Origin: Arctopsyche grandis
Lineage: Eukaryota > Arthropoda > Insecta > Trichoptera > Hydropsychidae
DNA length: 64,000 bases
Reading direction: 5' to 3'
Assembly (NCBI RefSeq): GCF_051622035.1
Contig: NC_135355.1
Location: 9,486,501-9,550,500, forward strand
Both the position numbers and the translations under genes were made by a program. Shown in pieces: positions 34,628 to 47,747 of the stretch (the stretch's first letter is position 1; each line of letters opens with the position of its first letter). A model generated the notes under the pieces. The model searched no databases and was not told the origin of the DNA. It was given only the letters and a program-made list of their open reading frames with translations.

Positions 34628-36275
34628 AAATACCTACTGACTACATAATAAAATAATAAAATAAAATAAGAGAAGGAGAAAAGAAAACATAAAATAAAAA
34701 ATTAATAGATACAACAAAAAGCAAAAGCAAAAAATGAAGATACAAAAAATTAAAAACAAAGAAAAGTAAAAAAAAAATAATACAGCATTTAACACAATCA
34801 TAAAAAACCTTATAGTAATTAAAATAAGAAAAAATACAAATACGGGAATGTCTTGCACCTGCAGCCTGTTCCGATAAATAAGAACAAGCTACAAATACAA
34901 AACATCCTTGCGAGGCCCAAATGGAAGAGAGTAGATTAAGATTCCACTCATACATCACATTCAAATTAAGAAAGTAATGATGAGCACAGGTTACCAGATA
35001 AATATGTTAAAATAATATCCGATAATCTACGCTCACCGAGGTGGAAAATCTTGTATAGGAGCCATTTGAAAAAGAAATGTGCGAGCAGGAGGTACAACCA
35101 TCAAATGATGATATCTACCACGCACATAATTATTAGGTACATACATAAAGTCCCAACTGTTCCAGCAACAACGGGCATGACGTATTACCACGCAGTAGCT
35201 GGAGAACGAAACGAATTAACGAGAAGTTTCTCCGAAGTTCAAGGAAATTATACCCAAGCATTCCCAAAAGGAAAGGAGTAGGATAGAGATATGGGTAGTA
35301 CCCATACTCTTTCTTATATAGAAAACGAAGAAATGCTTTTTGCACTTTTTCGATAATAAGAGAGTAGTTTGCTTCATGCGGATTCCACACAATCGCATTA
35401 TACTCTAGCTTACTTCAAACAAGCGAATAATTTCCATTTTTCAGGATAATTATCGGAACCAAGAATCAGGTCAAAAATAAACTGAAAAGCGAATTACAGC
35501 ATGCCTTTAATACATCAGGGGGCACACCGTCAGGCCCAACATACCCCTTCAGCTTCAAAATTACCATACTAACATCTCCAAGCGAGACCCGCGGAATGTC
35601 TATACCGACATCCTCAATACCAAGTTGGGAAGCCAAATTAGCATCAAGGGGTAGTGATCTCTGATCAAAAACAGAGCTAAAAAAATTAGCAAAAGCATTA
35701 GCGATCTCAGGACCGACACAACTTTTATTATTATATGAGAATGAATGCTCAAGGCCATGTGAAATATGCTTACTCTTAATAAATCTGAAAAAGTGGTGAG
35801 GATTACTTGCGATAGCACTCTCCATCTCTTTGAAATAGAGAGTATAACCCTCATTCACACCACGTTTCGCGATCTTCCTAAGAATCCGGAATTTCTCATA
35901 GTCACGAAATGATTGGCTACGTTTCCATCTTCTATGAGACAACCATTTAGCACGAACATCAGCTATAAGCTTGGACCCAAACGGTGGAAATACCCGACGA
36001 TCTTGTTCTGAATTAGGATAACTGATGAACTGAGGAACATAACTGTCAAAAATATTATAAAGTGTATTTTACAAAAATTCAACAGCATCACCAGTATTCA
36101 TGAGGTACATTTGGCGCCAGCCAATTGAACGAACCTCATTATAAACTAATTCAGAATCAACACGAGCAAAATTCAATCGTGATGAAGAAACCCTAGCAGA
36201 TAAACAAGCTGAAACAGCTCACACAGAAGATAAAAACAGAAGCTCGATATGTAGTGCGTCATGATAAAAATCCTC

Positions 36276-36341
36276 AGGGATGACCGCAGTTCCTTTTGGG
36301 CATAGAATCATAGGGATGACCGCAGTTCCTTTTGGGCATAG
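36276..36341 (-). repeat. In-frame 36-bp tandem duplication inside the LINE
   Basis: AGGGATGACCGCAGTTCCTT...CATAG occurs at 36276-36305 and again at 36312-36341 with period 36. On the minus strand this repeats the peptide LCPKGTAVIP, in frame. Confidence 0.9.
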
Positions 36342-36350
36342 ATCAAATGA

Positions 36351-37522
36351 TGTTTAATTTCTGAAAAAAAATTTTGGGGGGGGGCTCAAGCATGCTAGCT
36401 CGGGGGCCCGGATGCTTCAATACGCAAAGGGCTACGTTTCGATACCGGTGTGATTGTGTTAGTGCGCGGTCCGGCAAGCGTAGTGATCCCCACTCCTTAG
36501 CCCGCTGGTTGCTACCTCACCCGTCCCCGACGTTCCCCTCTCGTATCTCGTATCAATTTAACCCGACTTTCAACTTCGCTTCGGGTCTATTTCGTTGGAG
36601 GAATTCGTCCACCTAGACACCTTTTACATGCAATACCAATGTTTATGATTCATTTAAATACATATGTTTGTATAAATTCAGTATATTTTTGGAGTTATTA
36701 CTATATCTACATATGTACCAAAATACCAAAACTGTCATTCAACCTCACCGCATCCATTTCGGATTGAAGTGGGAAAGAAGCTCGACACCTCCCCACCTGT
36801 CGAGTCGCGTGTCGCTCCGAAGACGATAGTCACCAGGGTGGAGGGTGGGGGGGTGTATTTGGGGTGGTTTAGGGGGTGGTTTGGCGTTAAATCGAGCGTC
36901 TGTAGGTCCCCAACGACGCCGATAAATTGCGGTGGTCGTTTTGGCGTGGTTGGACCGCGCCGTTGCCTTTTTTCCGGTGTCCGCGTCCGCAAGTGATAAA
37001 TCGATCGGGTCCTAGCGCGTCCTTTATTACCCAAAGTGGGTTTTAATCGGCCATTAGTCGCGCACCATTGGCACGTGGGCCACGCGGCAGGACTCCTACG
37101 GTGGACCGGCAATTAAGCAAGAAGAAGGTTGGGGCCCTTTCGCGTCATTGATTCATCAACATGTCAAATGTCACTGCCCTTGGCACGCGTATGTAATTAT
37201 GTGTACATATATGTATCTATGTATGTACTTGCGTGTATGTATCAATATACATATAGTCCTCATTTTTTATTTTCACCTTTCAAGAAAGAATTTCACCATG
37301 TGGTGCTCACTGTACATGGAATATAATATTTTCATTTTTATTTGTATATTTTTTTCTCACTGTACTGCTTTCTTTTTTTATATTTTATTCTGTATGTGTA
37401 CCAATTTAAATAAAATAAAATAAATAAATAAATTTCGAAAGATCCCGATGTAATTGCGCTTTATTCAATTATTTATAATTGAATTTACTACAGATTTATA
37501 TGAGTCATTACTAAGGCAGTCT
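36351..37522. other. GC-rich island, function unknown
   Basis: About 36375-37130 is strikingly GC-rich for this window, with a G8 run at 36376, GGGTGGGGGGGTGTATTTGG at about 36845, and several CpG-rich stretches. Open frames exist on both strands (36735-37112 minus, 36769-36996 plus) but they are shadows of one another with no motifs. It could be a promoter-type island or an unrecognised element. The rest is AT-rich. Confidence 0.35.
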
Positions 37523-37786
37523 TATATGAGCCATTATATTTGAAAGTGGTGGAAGTCCAATTTTCAGTTCGAAAAATATTTCAATTTTACTTAATTCACA
37601 AATTGTTATCACTTATTTTAATTCGATATGTTCAGAATCTCGGAAGAGCAGCATAAACGTATTACACGCCACCAGTTTTTTTAAATATTGTTACGCAAAA
37701 CATTATATTTAATGTTTTGTGAGATATTTTTCCAAATGAAAAAGAGTGGATTGGAGAGCCTCTTTCAATTATAACGGCTCATATAG
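37523..37786. mobile_element. TATGAGCC-family MITE, copy 5
   Basis: Ends TATATGAGCCATTATATTTG and CAATTATAACGGCTCATATA. The body matches the family in the copy 1 orientation. About 264 bp, no ORF. Confidence 0.9.
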
Positions 37787-40655
37787 GCATTAGGCATGGA
37801 CTGAAATATTTTAAGCACATTATTCAAGTCGTTTTAAAGATCAGTGAAATCGATTTAAAAAACCTTCAACGTGTACCCATCCTCTGATGGTCTGAAAGAC
37901 CTATCGGTCGAGAATGTGACAGTTTTCCATATACAATAATTCCCACCGAACTATCCGCGCATCTCTGATTCATTATAAAAATTTAATGATAATAAACCAT
38001 TTTTAATGATAGAAAAAGAAATAAGGCTGTGGATTTGTCAAAAAAAATACGACTCCGACATCGATCTTTTAAATGTAACATTCAATTTCTTTCAACCGTG
38101 CTAATTTTTTCTCAATATTTTGAATTTTTATTTATGAATACACAAATATAAGGCAATAATAAAATGTGCACATTTGCCTCTCTTCAATTGTACCTAAACG
38201 TGAGAAAAACACAAAGATCGAAAAACTGCATACATTGGGTATCGGCGAGTCACCCTTAGTTACTAATTCAATATTCATATATGTACATTAAGTAAAAAAA
38301 CGCGACGATTTAAAATCACAGTCGGAGTCATTTGAATTTTCAACGACTCCAACTCCAGCCATAATATTATGTATGGATATACGTATGTACATATGACAAT
38401 CGAAAATCAAAATTTTCGTAAGAAAATGTTTTCCACAATAAAATAGGTATTATTAATATGATGTAGTTTTCTTATACAAATCCAATTTATATCAAAAATC
38501 ATAACGTTTAACGATGATAATTAACAATGTTCTTCACTTTATTTTCGAAATATTGACCGAGTCGAAAAAAAGTGTTTATACACACTTGAATAGGCCATCA
38601 CCATAATCGTGTATCATGTGCCACGATTCCCACATTAAACTCTATAGAAAAATTGTCGAACAATAAAAATAACACCCCCTACCTTCCCTCTGTAGTGACA
38701 TAGATATCCCTTATATAATAATTCATATTTCATTAAGGGTTCACGGGTGTTAATGCATATCTCCAGCGAGAAGTGTGCGAGTTTTTAGCACCCCCTCGCT
38801 TTTTTGTATTTAAATCGTTTGCCACTTTATTCTATTTTATTTTTAGCAACCCCTCCGCCATTGTAAGGGTTGTTTTATTAGCGCGGCGCTCCGATATGAA
38901 TTTATGATTCATTCGAGTTTTAATGAAGTGGCCGTCAACGCTCGTTTATTTTTTGACTTTTTTTGCTATTGAACGGGAATTAATTTGCAAGCGATATTAT
39001 TGAACTCTTCTCGTCGATGAAAATTAACACTGAATTTTTGATTATGAAATATGTTCTATTGCGTTGTTAATATACGATTCAAAAATTTTTCATTTATGTA
39101 TTTTAATAATCGTACCATTCACACGAGCCATGTATATCTGATAATTACTATCAAATATTTATAATATAATATTTCAATATTGGATCTTTTGTACATATAT
39201 TTTTCATTACAAAACAAAATTTTTTCAAGTAGATATAATTCATATTCTTGAACGAATCGACAAAATGATATATTGTTGTAAGTATCGTTAGTTGTATTGA
39301 AACTTGCGTTGTTCGACAATGCATTTATCTTACAAACAAGGGTCTATCCATTGTTCACATGTGTGAAAAAAATTATAAAGGCAATAAGTGCGTGGATAAT
39401 CATCATTTTACACACTCCTTGTTGATTAGTCATCGTAGGGTTGAATCTTACGAGTAGATTTCGTTTGTTGTACAACACGTGTACTACAAATATAATATTA
39501 TTTATTCACTGCTTTGAAAATATACACACGACACTTTTGTTAGATATTTACACATATTTTTGTATCTGTCGACACGATGTGTTCTGCGACGCGTAAAGTT
39601 AACACTTCACTGACGAAGTTAGACATACAGAATCTGCCTAAAATGAATTATAAAATAAGGCAGATCCTTCTCAGAAGACATGCATACGTGCTTTTGTAAT
39701 TTGATCTTCTGAATAGTTCGAACGATAAGCGAACGGTGATTGCAGACAAAATTGCAAACAAATTTATACACTTGAGGGTGATCACTTTAAATGGCGATCG
39801 TTTAGCCCCGTCATAATGCGCCGTTTATACATACGACACTATAATAACATAATAGTCATCATCAACAACAGTTTCGAATGTCATATTTCATCGCGGGGGT
39901 GAAGGGGTGCGTCGGTTCGCACAATGGGGGTGGAACACGCGAAAACAGCTCGTTCATTCCTCGTACAAATATAAATATTTATTATGGGCACGAGTTTGCA
40001 CAGCTCGCCGACATTTGTCGATTTGAATGACAATGGTGTTGCCGCACAACCCCTTGTGTTCGCGGACCACACTTTTATAGTTGGGCTTTGCACCCCTAGT
40101 GAGCGACACGGCTTCCGTTTCCTGTCGACGCACTTCCTACTCGCTATATTGCTTCATTATGAACGACAATATTTTGGACGTATTGTTTATGTTTGTGTAA
40201 TAGTGGATTGTCTTCATAGTAAGTAGTATAGAAAGACATTTTCACCCTAATAATGCTGTGGTTACGCATTTTTATAGGATATACATATGTACGCTATGTA
40301 CATATGTTACATATAAATAGGTCATGAAACTTTCAAAAAAATAGTTTGTTACAATGCAAACCTGCATTTTTCGTGAAATTGTGAAAAATATCTACGGATA
40401 TCGTGAATTTTGCAGGAATTGTTTTGCTTATCTAACGAATTGAACGAAGCAGATAACGACAACTCCTGTGAATAATCTTATGATTAACCATAATGATGTT
40501 CATATCAATTTACCTATCAAAAAATTCAATTATAATAATATGACGACATGCACTATGAACGAACAAAATAATTTGAATTTAACTACACACACGATAAAAT
40601 TCGTTCGTAGATGATTTTTAATCAAAGCTGTCAGAAATGTCAAAAAATATGGTTT
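37787..40655. other. Long unassigned AT-rich stretch
   Basis: No element or exon recognised. A GC-richer patch at about 39880-40150 has overlapping frames on both strands without motifs. Confidence 0.4.
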
Positions 40656-40801
40656 CTTAATGCGCCGTCCACACACACGATATCTACTACCGATATTTCC
40701 ATATCCAGTTCCCATATTGCAACCTGTGGTTGCCATTTAGGAACTGGATATGGAAATATCAGTAGTATGTAGATATCGTGTGTATGGACGGCGCCAATAA
40801 G
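40656..40801. mobile_element. Fold-back MITE with ~60-bp arms
   Basis: The left arm CTTAATGCGCCGTCCACACA, then CGATATCTACTACCGATATTTCCATATCC, is inverted at the right: its complement starts CTTATTGGCGCCGTCCATAC and continues ACACGATATCTACATAC. A short indel (ATAC) separates the arms. The centre is about 40720-40738. A 146-bp element made almost entirely of inverted repeat, no ORF. Confidence 0.85.
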
Positions 40802-41619
40802 AATACTATACACTGACCAATTCATGAAAGAGCAACAGACCTGCACCGTTTATGAACTGGATTTTTTTTTCAGTTTTATAAAAGATCAATTTTACGAATT
40901 CACTAAATTGATATATTTCCCCAGCCAAACACGGTATTTTGTTGGAATTTAATAAAAAGTGCAATATATGAAATTGGAGTCGTTAAAAAACGGGTATTTT
41001 CTTCATTTTCAATTGTTTTATCGTGTCCTATCATATGTGTACATATATATGTATCAATTCTCAGAAATTTTTGACGTCAATCGTCACACGTTTTGCGGAA
41101 TTTCGATTTGATTTCAATGCTTTTTCGGGTGAGGAATCGAAGGGGATGGTGCCCTCCCCCGAACACATTGGATACACTCCCCATCCCTCTCGTCCCCTCG
41201 ATGTCCCTCTAAATTGGGAGGCGGAGGATATTAAAAATCAGGGATTGGATGGGGACATTGGGATAGATCGGTCCCGGGATTAAAAATCAACCACGCGAGA
41301 AAACATCCCCGAATATATACCTATCTATACGGTTATATACGCAGGCTCAGCGTGACTGTGACTAGTAGGGGATGGAAGAAAAAGAATGTGTGGTCGCGGA
41401 TAGCACTACTGAGGATTACTGCTCCGTGATTTACCTTTTTTTATCCCCAACACTAAATATATAAAAGAAAAGAGATGATTCTTCATCCCCCTTATGTATC
41501 ATTCAATTCACTTTCAAAATAAATTTTCGCTATTTAAGTAATAATGTCGTCTTGGAAATTTTTATCATAATGCTACTTCCATTCTACATACATACATACA
41601 TTGTATACACATACATATG

Positions 41620-41622
<3 letters not shown>
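40802..41622. other. Unassigned DNA
   Basis: A modest GC-richer patch at about 41100-41290 (CCCTCCCCCGAACACATTGG). The open frame over it (41023-41283) shows no known motif. No gene called. Confidence 0.4.

Positions 41623-41692
<70 letters not shown>
41623..41692. repeat. (TA)n microsatellite
   Basis: About 70 bp of uninterrupted AT dinucleotides, preceded by CATA repeats. Confidence 0.95.
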
Positions 41693-41695
<3 letters not shown>

Positions 41696-44600
41696 CGATC
41701 AACATATTAAATAACACACATAATTCAATAGTACAATACACGTGCATAAATATACGTAAATAAACATTTAAGTGATGAATAATATATACATAGTGTTATA
41801 CTAATTTGTAAATCTAATATTTATACATAGTATATTCTTAAAAAAATTCCAAAGAATGCGATAAAATCTACTATCATCAATTTACCATCCATTATCTTAT
41901 ATTGCTTTTTTTACGTTGGAATGATTTTATCTCAAATGACGTATATGTATGTGTTTTGTATATATGTATATATACAAAATTGACGACGAAATACACCAAA
42001 AAGTTGGAAAAACGAGTCTTGACATATTGCAAGTTGGAGCAAGTCGAGTTTATGTACAAAACACATATTCGAAAATGTTTTACATAGTGAAATACTTATT
42101 TTACGATATAAAAGTTAGCTTTTAAAAAATATACCTAGTAAGAATTAATATTTTAACTTTTTTTTTAATATCTTAAAAATCTATGAATCATCATGATTTT
42201 TATTTTTTTTTGAGGAAATAATTTTTTTTTCGTGAACGAACTAATTCCAACCTAAACATTTTGGTGTGGTGCTGAGTCCATTGAATTAATGTCTAGTTCG
42301 TAAATGTAATACTTCGGTCTTGGCGGCAATCAGCGTGCATCAAATGCACCCAAATGGAACAACTGATGCAGGACTATTTGATCATAACGTTAACGGCGAA
42401 AGCCCTTGCGTCACTAATAGTGAATATGGGATTATCGCAAGTCCCGTGTAATCCTATTATACGCGCATCGCGCGTGTGAGCCCTCATCTTTCTGCATAAA
42501 TTCGCAAAAAAATATACAACCATTTTGAAATCGAATTTTGCTCCACAGAATTAATAAAACCATCCCTAAATCGTATTACGTGAAAATTCCACAAATTTTC
42601 TTCCATAATGAATGAATCGATATGTATCTACATACATACAAACATACATACATATATGTATTGTTCAATACATTTAATATTTTGTGTATCGTCATCGCGC
42701 GATAAGACACCATTTATCCGGCAATTAAGGGGGCGAACGTCCAATGAAATAAGTAACAATATGAGCAACCAACCCCCCAGTGTCTCCACTACCCACCCTC
42801 TTGTCTCATTGTTTTCCTCGCAGCATCCGCTATAACCGATCCTCCCCTTCGTTTTCTTCCGGCTACCATTATGAGAACAGGATTTCCAGCTTTCCTCCAG
42901 CATTATCTATTTTCCATTGTCTGCCATTGATTTCATGGCCATTCTCGGTAATTATTATATAGACAAGGGGGGAGCAAAGTATGATATTGCATACAAAATC
43001 GCACGTTGTAGACACGTATATATGTAATTATTTTTGGTACTATTATATTAGTATGTATCTATGTTAAATTGACTTCAAAAATAGTAAAAATTATATATTT
43101 ACATATATGTAGGTACGATTAATTAAACACGTCTAAATCAAAAATCATAAAATTACATTGTTCTTTACGAATTTTCATAAAATAATTAATAGTATTTCGT
43201 TTACTATCTAAATAACAAATAGTAATATTAAATACTGATGAAACTGCAGCACTCAAAATCAAGAATGTATGTACATGTACATATAATCAAAAAATAAATT
43301 CAAACAGACATACATATTTGCTTTACAACGTCGAGACTCGAGCTTTAGCTTTTAGCTTTTGCTTGTCCCATGTACATAATAACATTAACAAAACGAGTCT
43401 GCGAAGATGAGAAAATTTAATAAAGCACATTAGTATACGAAAGGGTAATCTGGTTATATTTCTGCTGAAATAAGTTTTCTAATTAAGAAAACAGTAGCGT
43501 CAAATATTATATTTAAAATATGAATATCTTTTTAACAAAATATCTTATTTTAGTTTCATATTTTTATCTGCACATGTGTATAGTTATATGTATTACATTC
43601 ATATTATATATACTTAGTATAAGGATATTTGCAAATTCCCCTTTGAGTTTGCCGTCACGCCTTAAGATTTCATATAACGTTAAAGTTGTCCTGAGGTTAG
43701 CAAACTAAGGAAAGCAAACATCCTGAAGCCGCCTCATATGAGCATCCTGATAAACTTCCTACATCTTACAGACACCCCTCTTTTGCATCAATATGTTATT
43801 ATATATTTACCTAAAATAAATTCAGTTCACTTTAAATACCTTCTTTTAAAATAGCACTATGTATGTAAAACAAAAAATGGAGATTGAAAAGTGATATTAT
43901 GACCTGCTTAAAAATTATATCGCAGTTACTCTGCATCTGCAATGAAAATCACAATAAATATAATATCATCAAACGATTTCAGGTAAAAATTTTACACTTT
44001 ATTGAAGCTTCGAAGTTTGAAATTGAATTCAATTAATACAACTGAATATCTCTGAAAGGTATAAACATCTTTTTACGTATGTATACATATGTATATGTAA
44101 ATTATTACATCGAGATTCTTCAAAATTTTATTAGTATGGTTGTTAGTGATTCTTTCAAAGAATCTTTAACGAAATGTTATTTTGGGGTTGTAAAGTAGTC
44201 AGGTTAGTATAAATGGGCGTGTTATAAATTATTTTTAGTAATTTATTTTGGGGCGAGTGTTGAGTGGTTACATAGTATTAGAGGCATTATTCCATACGGG
44301 TGCAGTATCACCTAACACGGGTAATATGAGTGCGCAATACATTTTGATTCAATTTTGTAAGGATAACTTACCACGATACTATCTATCAAAATCCCAAGGT
44401 AATCTTAAATTATTTTTTTAATTGAAACTAGTTCACTCTTTCGATACAATACACACACAGTCATGTGAAAAGACGTGCGACAGACATAGGACGTGTTGTC
44501 TTGACAACAATATGACTCATTCGATGCTAATAAGTGAGCATTCGCACTCGAACGATCATCGCACTGAAATACGCGCAGGATAACCCCTGGCACGCTAGTC

Positions 44601-45169
44601 GCCTCTCAAAATCACCCCTGTACGTCCATCACGGATGATGAAAATCCTGTCGAGAGTCGGTTATCACTTACGACATTTCGGATTCCCAACATTAGGCGGA
44701 GGTCTAGCTCCGAGTGCTGTGCGAATTTGATCACTGGTGATTCGCAAAACAAGGGACGTTTTGGCGTCGACGTTTGAGAGGTGTTTAATGTGTTATCGAG
44801 TCGGTTCGTTGTAATGTGTGGAATTCAAACGCGCCCTGTGTCGTGTTATGAACGCGTGAGAAACCCGGCAAGTCAGTGTGAAATCCTCTCTAGACACCCT
44901 CTCGTATATTCATTTATAGATAAGTGTAGGTGTCTATAAGTAAATCTTATACGACATACAAATTTAAGATTAAAATTAAGTTTTTGATACAAACTATTTA
45001 AAATTTTATTTAAATATAATGACGTCAGCCAAATATTCCATAAATGTAAATCTTTTTGAATGTTTACATATTTTATTTTATTTTATACATATGTTGGATT
45101 TAAGATGCTGAAAAATTGAAATTTGCGAGAAATAATACAAGGTTGGCAATTCGTTGGGACCGCTTCAAT
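41693..45169. other. Long unassigned stretch with GC-richer patches
   Basis: Patches at about 42270-42480, 42690-42910 and 44440-44900 are GC-richer. The last has CAAACGCGCCCTGTGTCG and related CpG-containing words and could be promoter-proximal, but no TATA/ORF pair supports that. No exon or TE recognised. Confidence 0.35.
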
Positions 45170-45300
45170 GAAATAAGATAAATTGGCAAACTCTGATAGG
45201 AAACGATTGACCTGTAGTCACATATCTAAGATCTAACCAGCAGCACCGGACCAGGGATCGAACCAGTGACCACTCATTTGAAAATATTACATGCTAACTG
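45170..45300 (-). mobile_element. SINE fragment (head and central body)
   Basis: The minus strand reads a tRNA-like head with box-B-like GGTTCGATCCC, then GGTGCTGCTGGTTAGA and the shared body CAATCGTTTCCTATCAGAGT, TTGCCAATTTATCTTA. The 3' part with the hairpin is missing. Confidence 0.75.
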
Positions 45301-47145
45301 ATATGTGAACATGTATGTAGGTATTTACATACATATTTACATACGATAAAAAACCTGTTTTGTAAAACATTAATTTAAATTGTTTGAAAATATTTCTTTA
45401 ATTAAACCGTATGAAATATACAAAATAAATATTTCCTCTAAACGTATCGATGATAAATTAAAAGTAATCAAATGGTTAATTTATTTTATTATCATTTAAA
45501 TACATACATTAAAATATATTTTAATTATGTACACTCATTTTTTTTACTATATTCATTATTTAAATTAAACAGTACATATTGTTATTAAATTAATTAATAA
45601 ATTCAATAATTTATTGATTTATTCAAAATTTGACATATAACTCCAACAGTCTACATACATACATACATATTTTTAGTATTTTAATTTAAATTAAAAGTTG
45701 TTAAGTGAAATGCACTGAATTTCAGATGCCTCCTACCTATCAAAGTGTGAAACTTATCCACACGTTTTGCCCCTCACTATTTGAACTGACTCACAAAGTC
45801 CATGTACATACATATATAGATACTTAAGTACCAAATACATCCATACACATGTATTTTTTATAAGCCACTTCAGTTTTTTTTGACCTAAACGATTAAAAAT
45901 CCAATTTGTATACCCCTGACATAGAATTCATCCAAAATTGTAATTCCATAAATGCACAGATTGCTATTTATGAATGTGTATGTAGATGTAATAATCTTAC
46001 ATAATTATGTATGTATGTATATGTATGTAAGAAAATTCACCAACAAAATTTAATTAAAAATATGTTAAAGATCAGTATTTTCACTGTTAAGCTTTTTTTA
46101 AGCTAATTATTAAAATTATAATTCACAAATATTTATTTATTCAAAGGGGCAAAATATTGATTTTGAAAAAAAAACTAAGAAGGATTTTTTTTATGAAATG
46201 ACTAATTAAGATAAAATCATTAAAAAAACACAACACATAACAACGATACAGTGGAGATATTGGTATATTTGGTCTATTTAGATTCTTGAAAATCCAACAC
46301 ATCTATTTATTTCGAAAACATAAAACCGTACATGTACGAACCAGAAAGGTCGAGTACATTTTTCAATCCTTAACAACGCTTTTTAAGTACCCTCTTTGAG
46401 CGCTGATCAACATTCGAGATCAATCGGAGAGTGTTCAATTTTTACAGGTGCTTGAAGGGAACGGAATGGGATTTCAATAATTGGGGCAGGCAAAAGTCCG
46501 GGCAATTAGACGAGTCGCTCTTCATGCGAGGGTTAAACAGGTGAGTTTCACCCCATTCTTTTATCGTCGACGACACGTCACCGTCGGTTTCGCACAATTC
46601 ACCCCCTGACGCGCGCCGGTGCATCCCCCAGTGCGTGGGATGAATCACGACAGCACGTGGCCGCAGCATCTGGAACAGAGACCACGTATGTTTTTGATTA
46701 ATGCGGACCCACCGTCATGGAGCCACTGGTCCGTGAGATCAGACCCCGCTGATATTAACAATTCGCAGTCGATTTCGTATCGATACGATTCATTATTCCG
46801 GTCGATTGTTCTCCGACGCTTCGTAGGCACATTGATCCATTATATTCATCTATATTTAATAAAAATTATATTTTATGTCATAAAATTATTTTGAATAAAA
46901 ATCCGGCCCATGTAATTTATATACCAAAAGATTAGATTTTTCTACTAGGGTATTAAATGCGATGTTCATCACTGTACATGCACTGAAAGTGCATTTTCAG
47001 TGCATGTACATACACCCCACTATTTTCCACAGTTTTTCCATTTTTTCTTCATAAGTTTCATACCTAATTGGTATGCTATTCTATTAAAACTTTTAAATAG
47101 CTAATTCCGTTTCCAAATCGGTACATACATATGTACATTTTACAT
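45301..47145. other. Unassigned DNA with GC-richer patch
   Basis: The patch at about 46440-46830 is GC-richer, with opposing open frames and no motifs. The rest is AT-rich with TACATA tracts. Confidence 0.4.
46973..47010. repeat. Hairpin palindrome
   Basis: TGTACATGCACTGAAA and TTTCAGTGCATGTACA are perfect inverted 16-bp arms around AGTGCATT-type centre bases. Confidence 0.9.
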
Positions 47146-47398
47146 ATATATGAGCTGTTATATTTGAAAAGTCCAATTTTTATTCCAAAAACACTTTCTG
47201 TTTGACTTAATTCATAAATTGTTATTACATATATTAATTCGATATATCCAGAATTTCGAAAAAGCAGAAAAAACGTATTACAGGCCACCATTATTTTTAA
47301 ATATTGTAAAACCCAAAACATTATATTCAATGTTTTGCGAGATATTTCTCGAAATGAAGAAAACTTATGCCACTTTCAATTTTAACGGCTCATATATG
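47146..47398. mobile_element. TATGAGCC-family MITE, copy 6
   Basis: Ends ATATGAGCTGTTATATTTGA and TTTCAATTTTAACGGCTCAT; body in the copy 1 orientation. It ends 14 bp before the next TIR element. Confidence 0.88.
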
Positions 47399-47747
47399 TA
47401 CATATACATATGCTACAGTGAAATTATAATTTCACTGATTCAAATAGTGAGTACGGATGTAACAATATACCTACAAATTAACTTCTCAATGTCAGTGTAT
47501 TTGTAATTCGAACGCGAATGGATCATGCGATAGTGCACGTTGTACTACAAACCCGCCGTGCATTCAAACGCCACCTACATAGACAGCTGATATGATAAAA
47601 AGCGACTTTACAATAAAGTAGTTTACTTTATGAAATACATAATTATTTCGAGGATAATATGTGTGTTTCATTCGGTTTGGGGTGAATGTAAAAGCGCCAT
47701 TCAGGTCGTCGTGTCGTAATCAGAAACTTTATTCTCAGAGTACGTAA

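Larger units (their letters stand above)
34565..36350 (-). pseudogene. Jockey-like LINE with RT core deleted
   Basis: On the minus strand, from 36350 down: end of the endonuclease (TAVIPEDFYHDALHIELLF), the linker (ARVSSSRLNFARVDSELVY, then the 35942-35466 open frame with ISHGLEHSFSYNNK and GPEIANAFANFFSSVF), and the first RT motif (YVGPDGVPPDVLKACC). Then the frame jumps near 35440 to the far C-terminus (WNPHEANYSLIIEKVQKAFL, YGYYPYLYPTPFLLGMLGYN). So the catalytic RT core, including FADD, is missing. A T-rich 3' UTR and the family A hairpin (34587-34627) with an AAAT tail complete the element. The C-terminal part is clearly related to 28010-28471. In-frame stops occur upstream of 35942. Confidence 0.87.

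Noticed and set aside
34634..34964. Minus-strand frames very rich in Phe, Leu and Ile
   Set aside because: They translate the T-rich 3' UTR of the Jockey-like LINE; composition explains them and they overlap in two frames.
36735..37112. 125-residue Arg/Pro-rich minus-strand frame
   Set aside because: It mirrors a plus-strand frame in the same GC-rich island and shows no motif or splice context.
41565..41747. Frame with a long Tyr-Ile repeat
   Set aside because: It is simply the translated (TA)n microsatellite.
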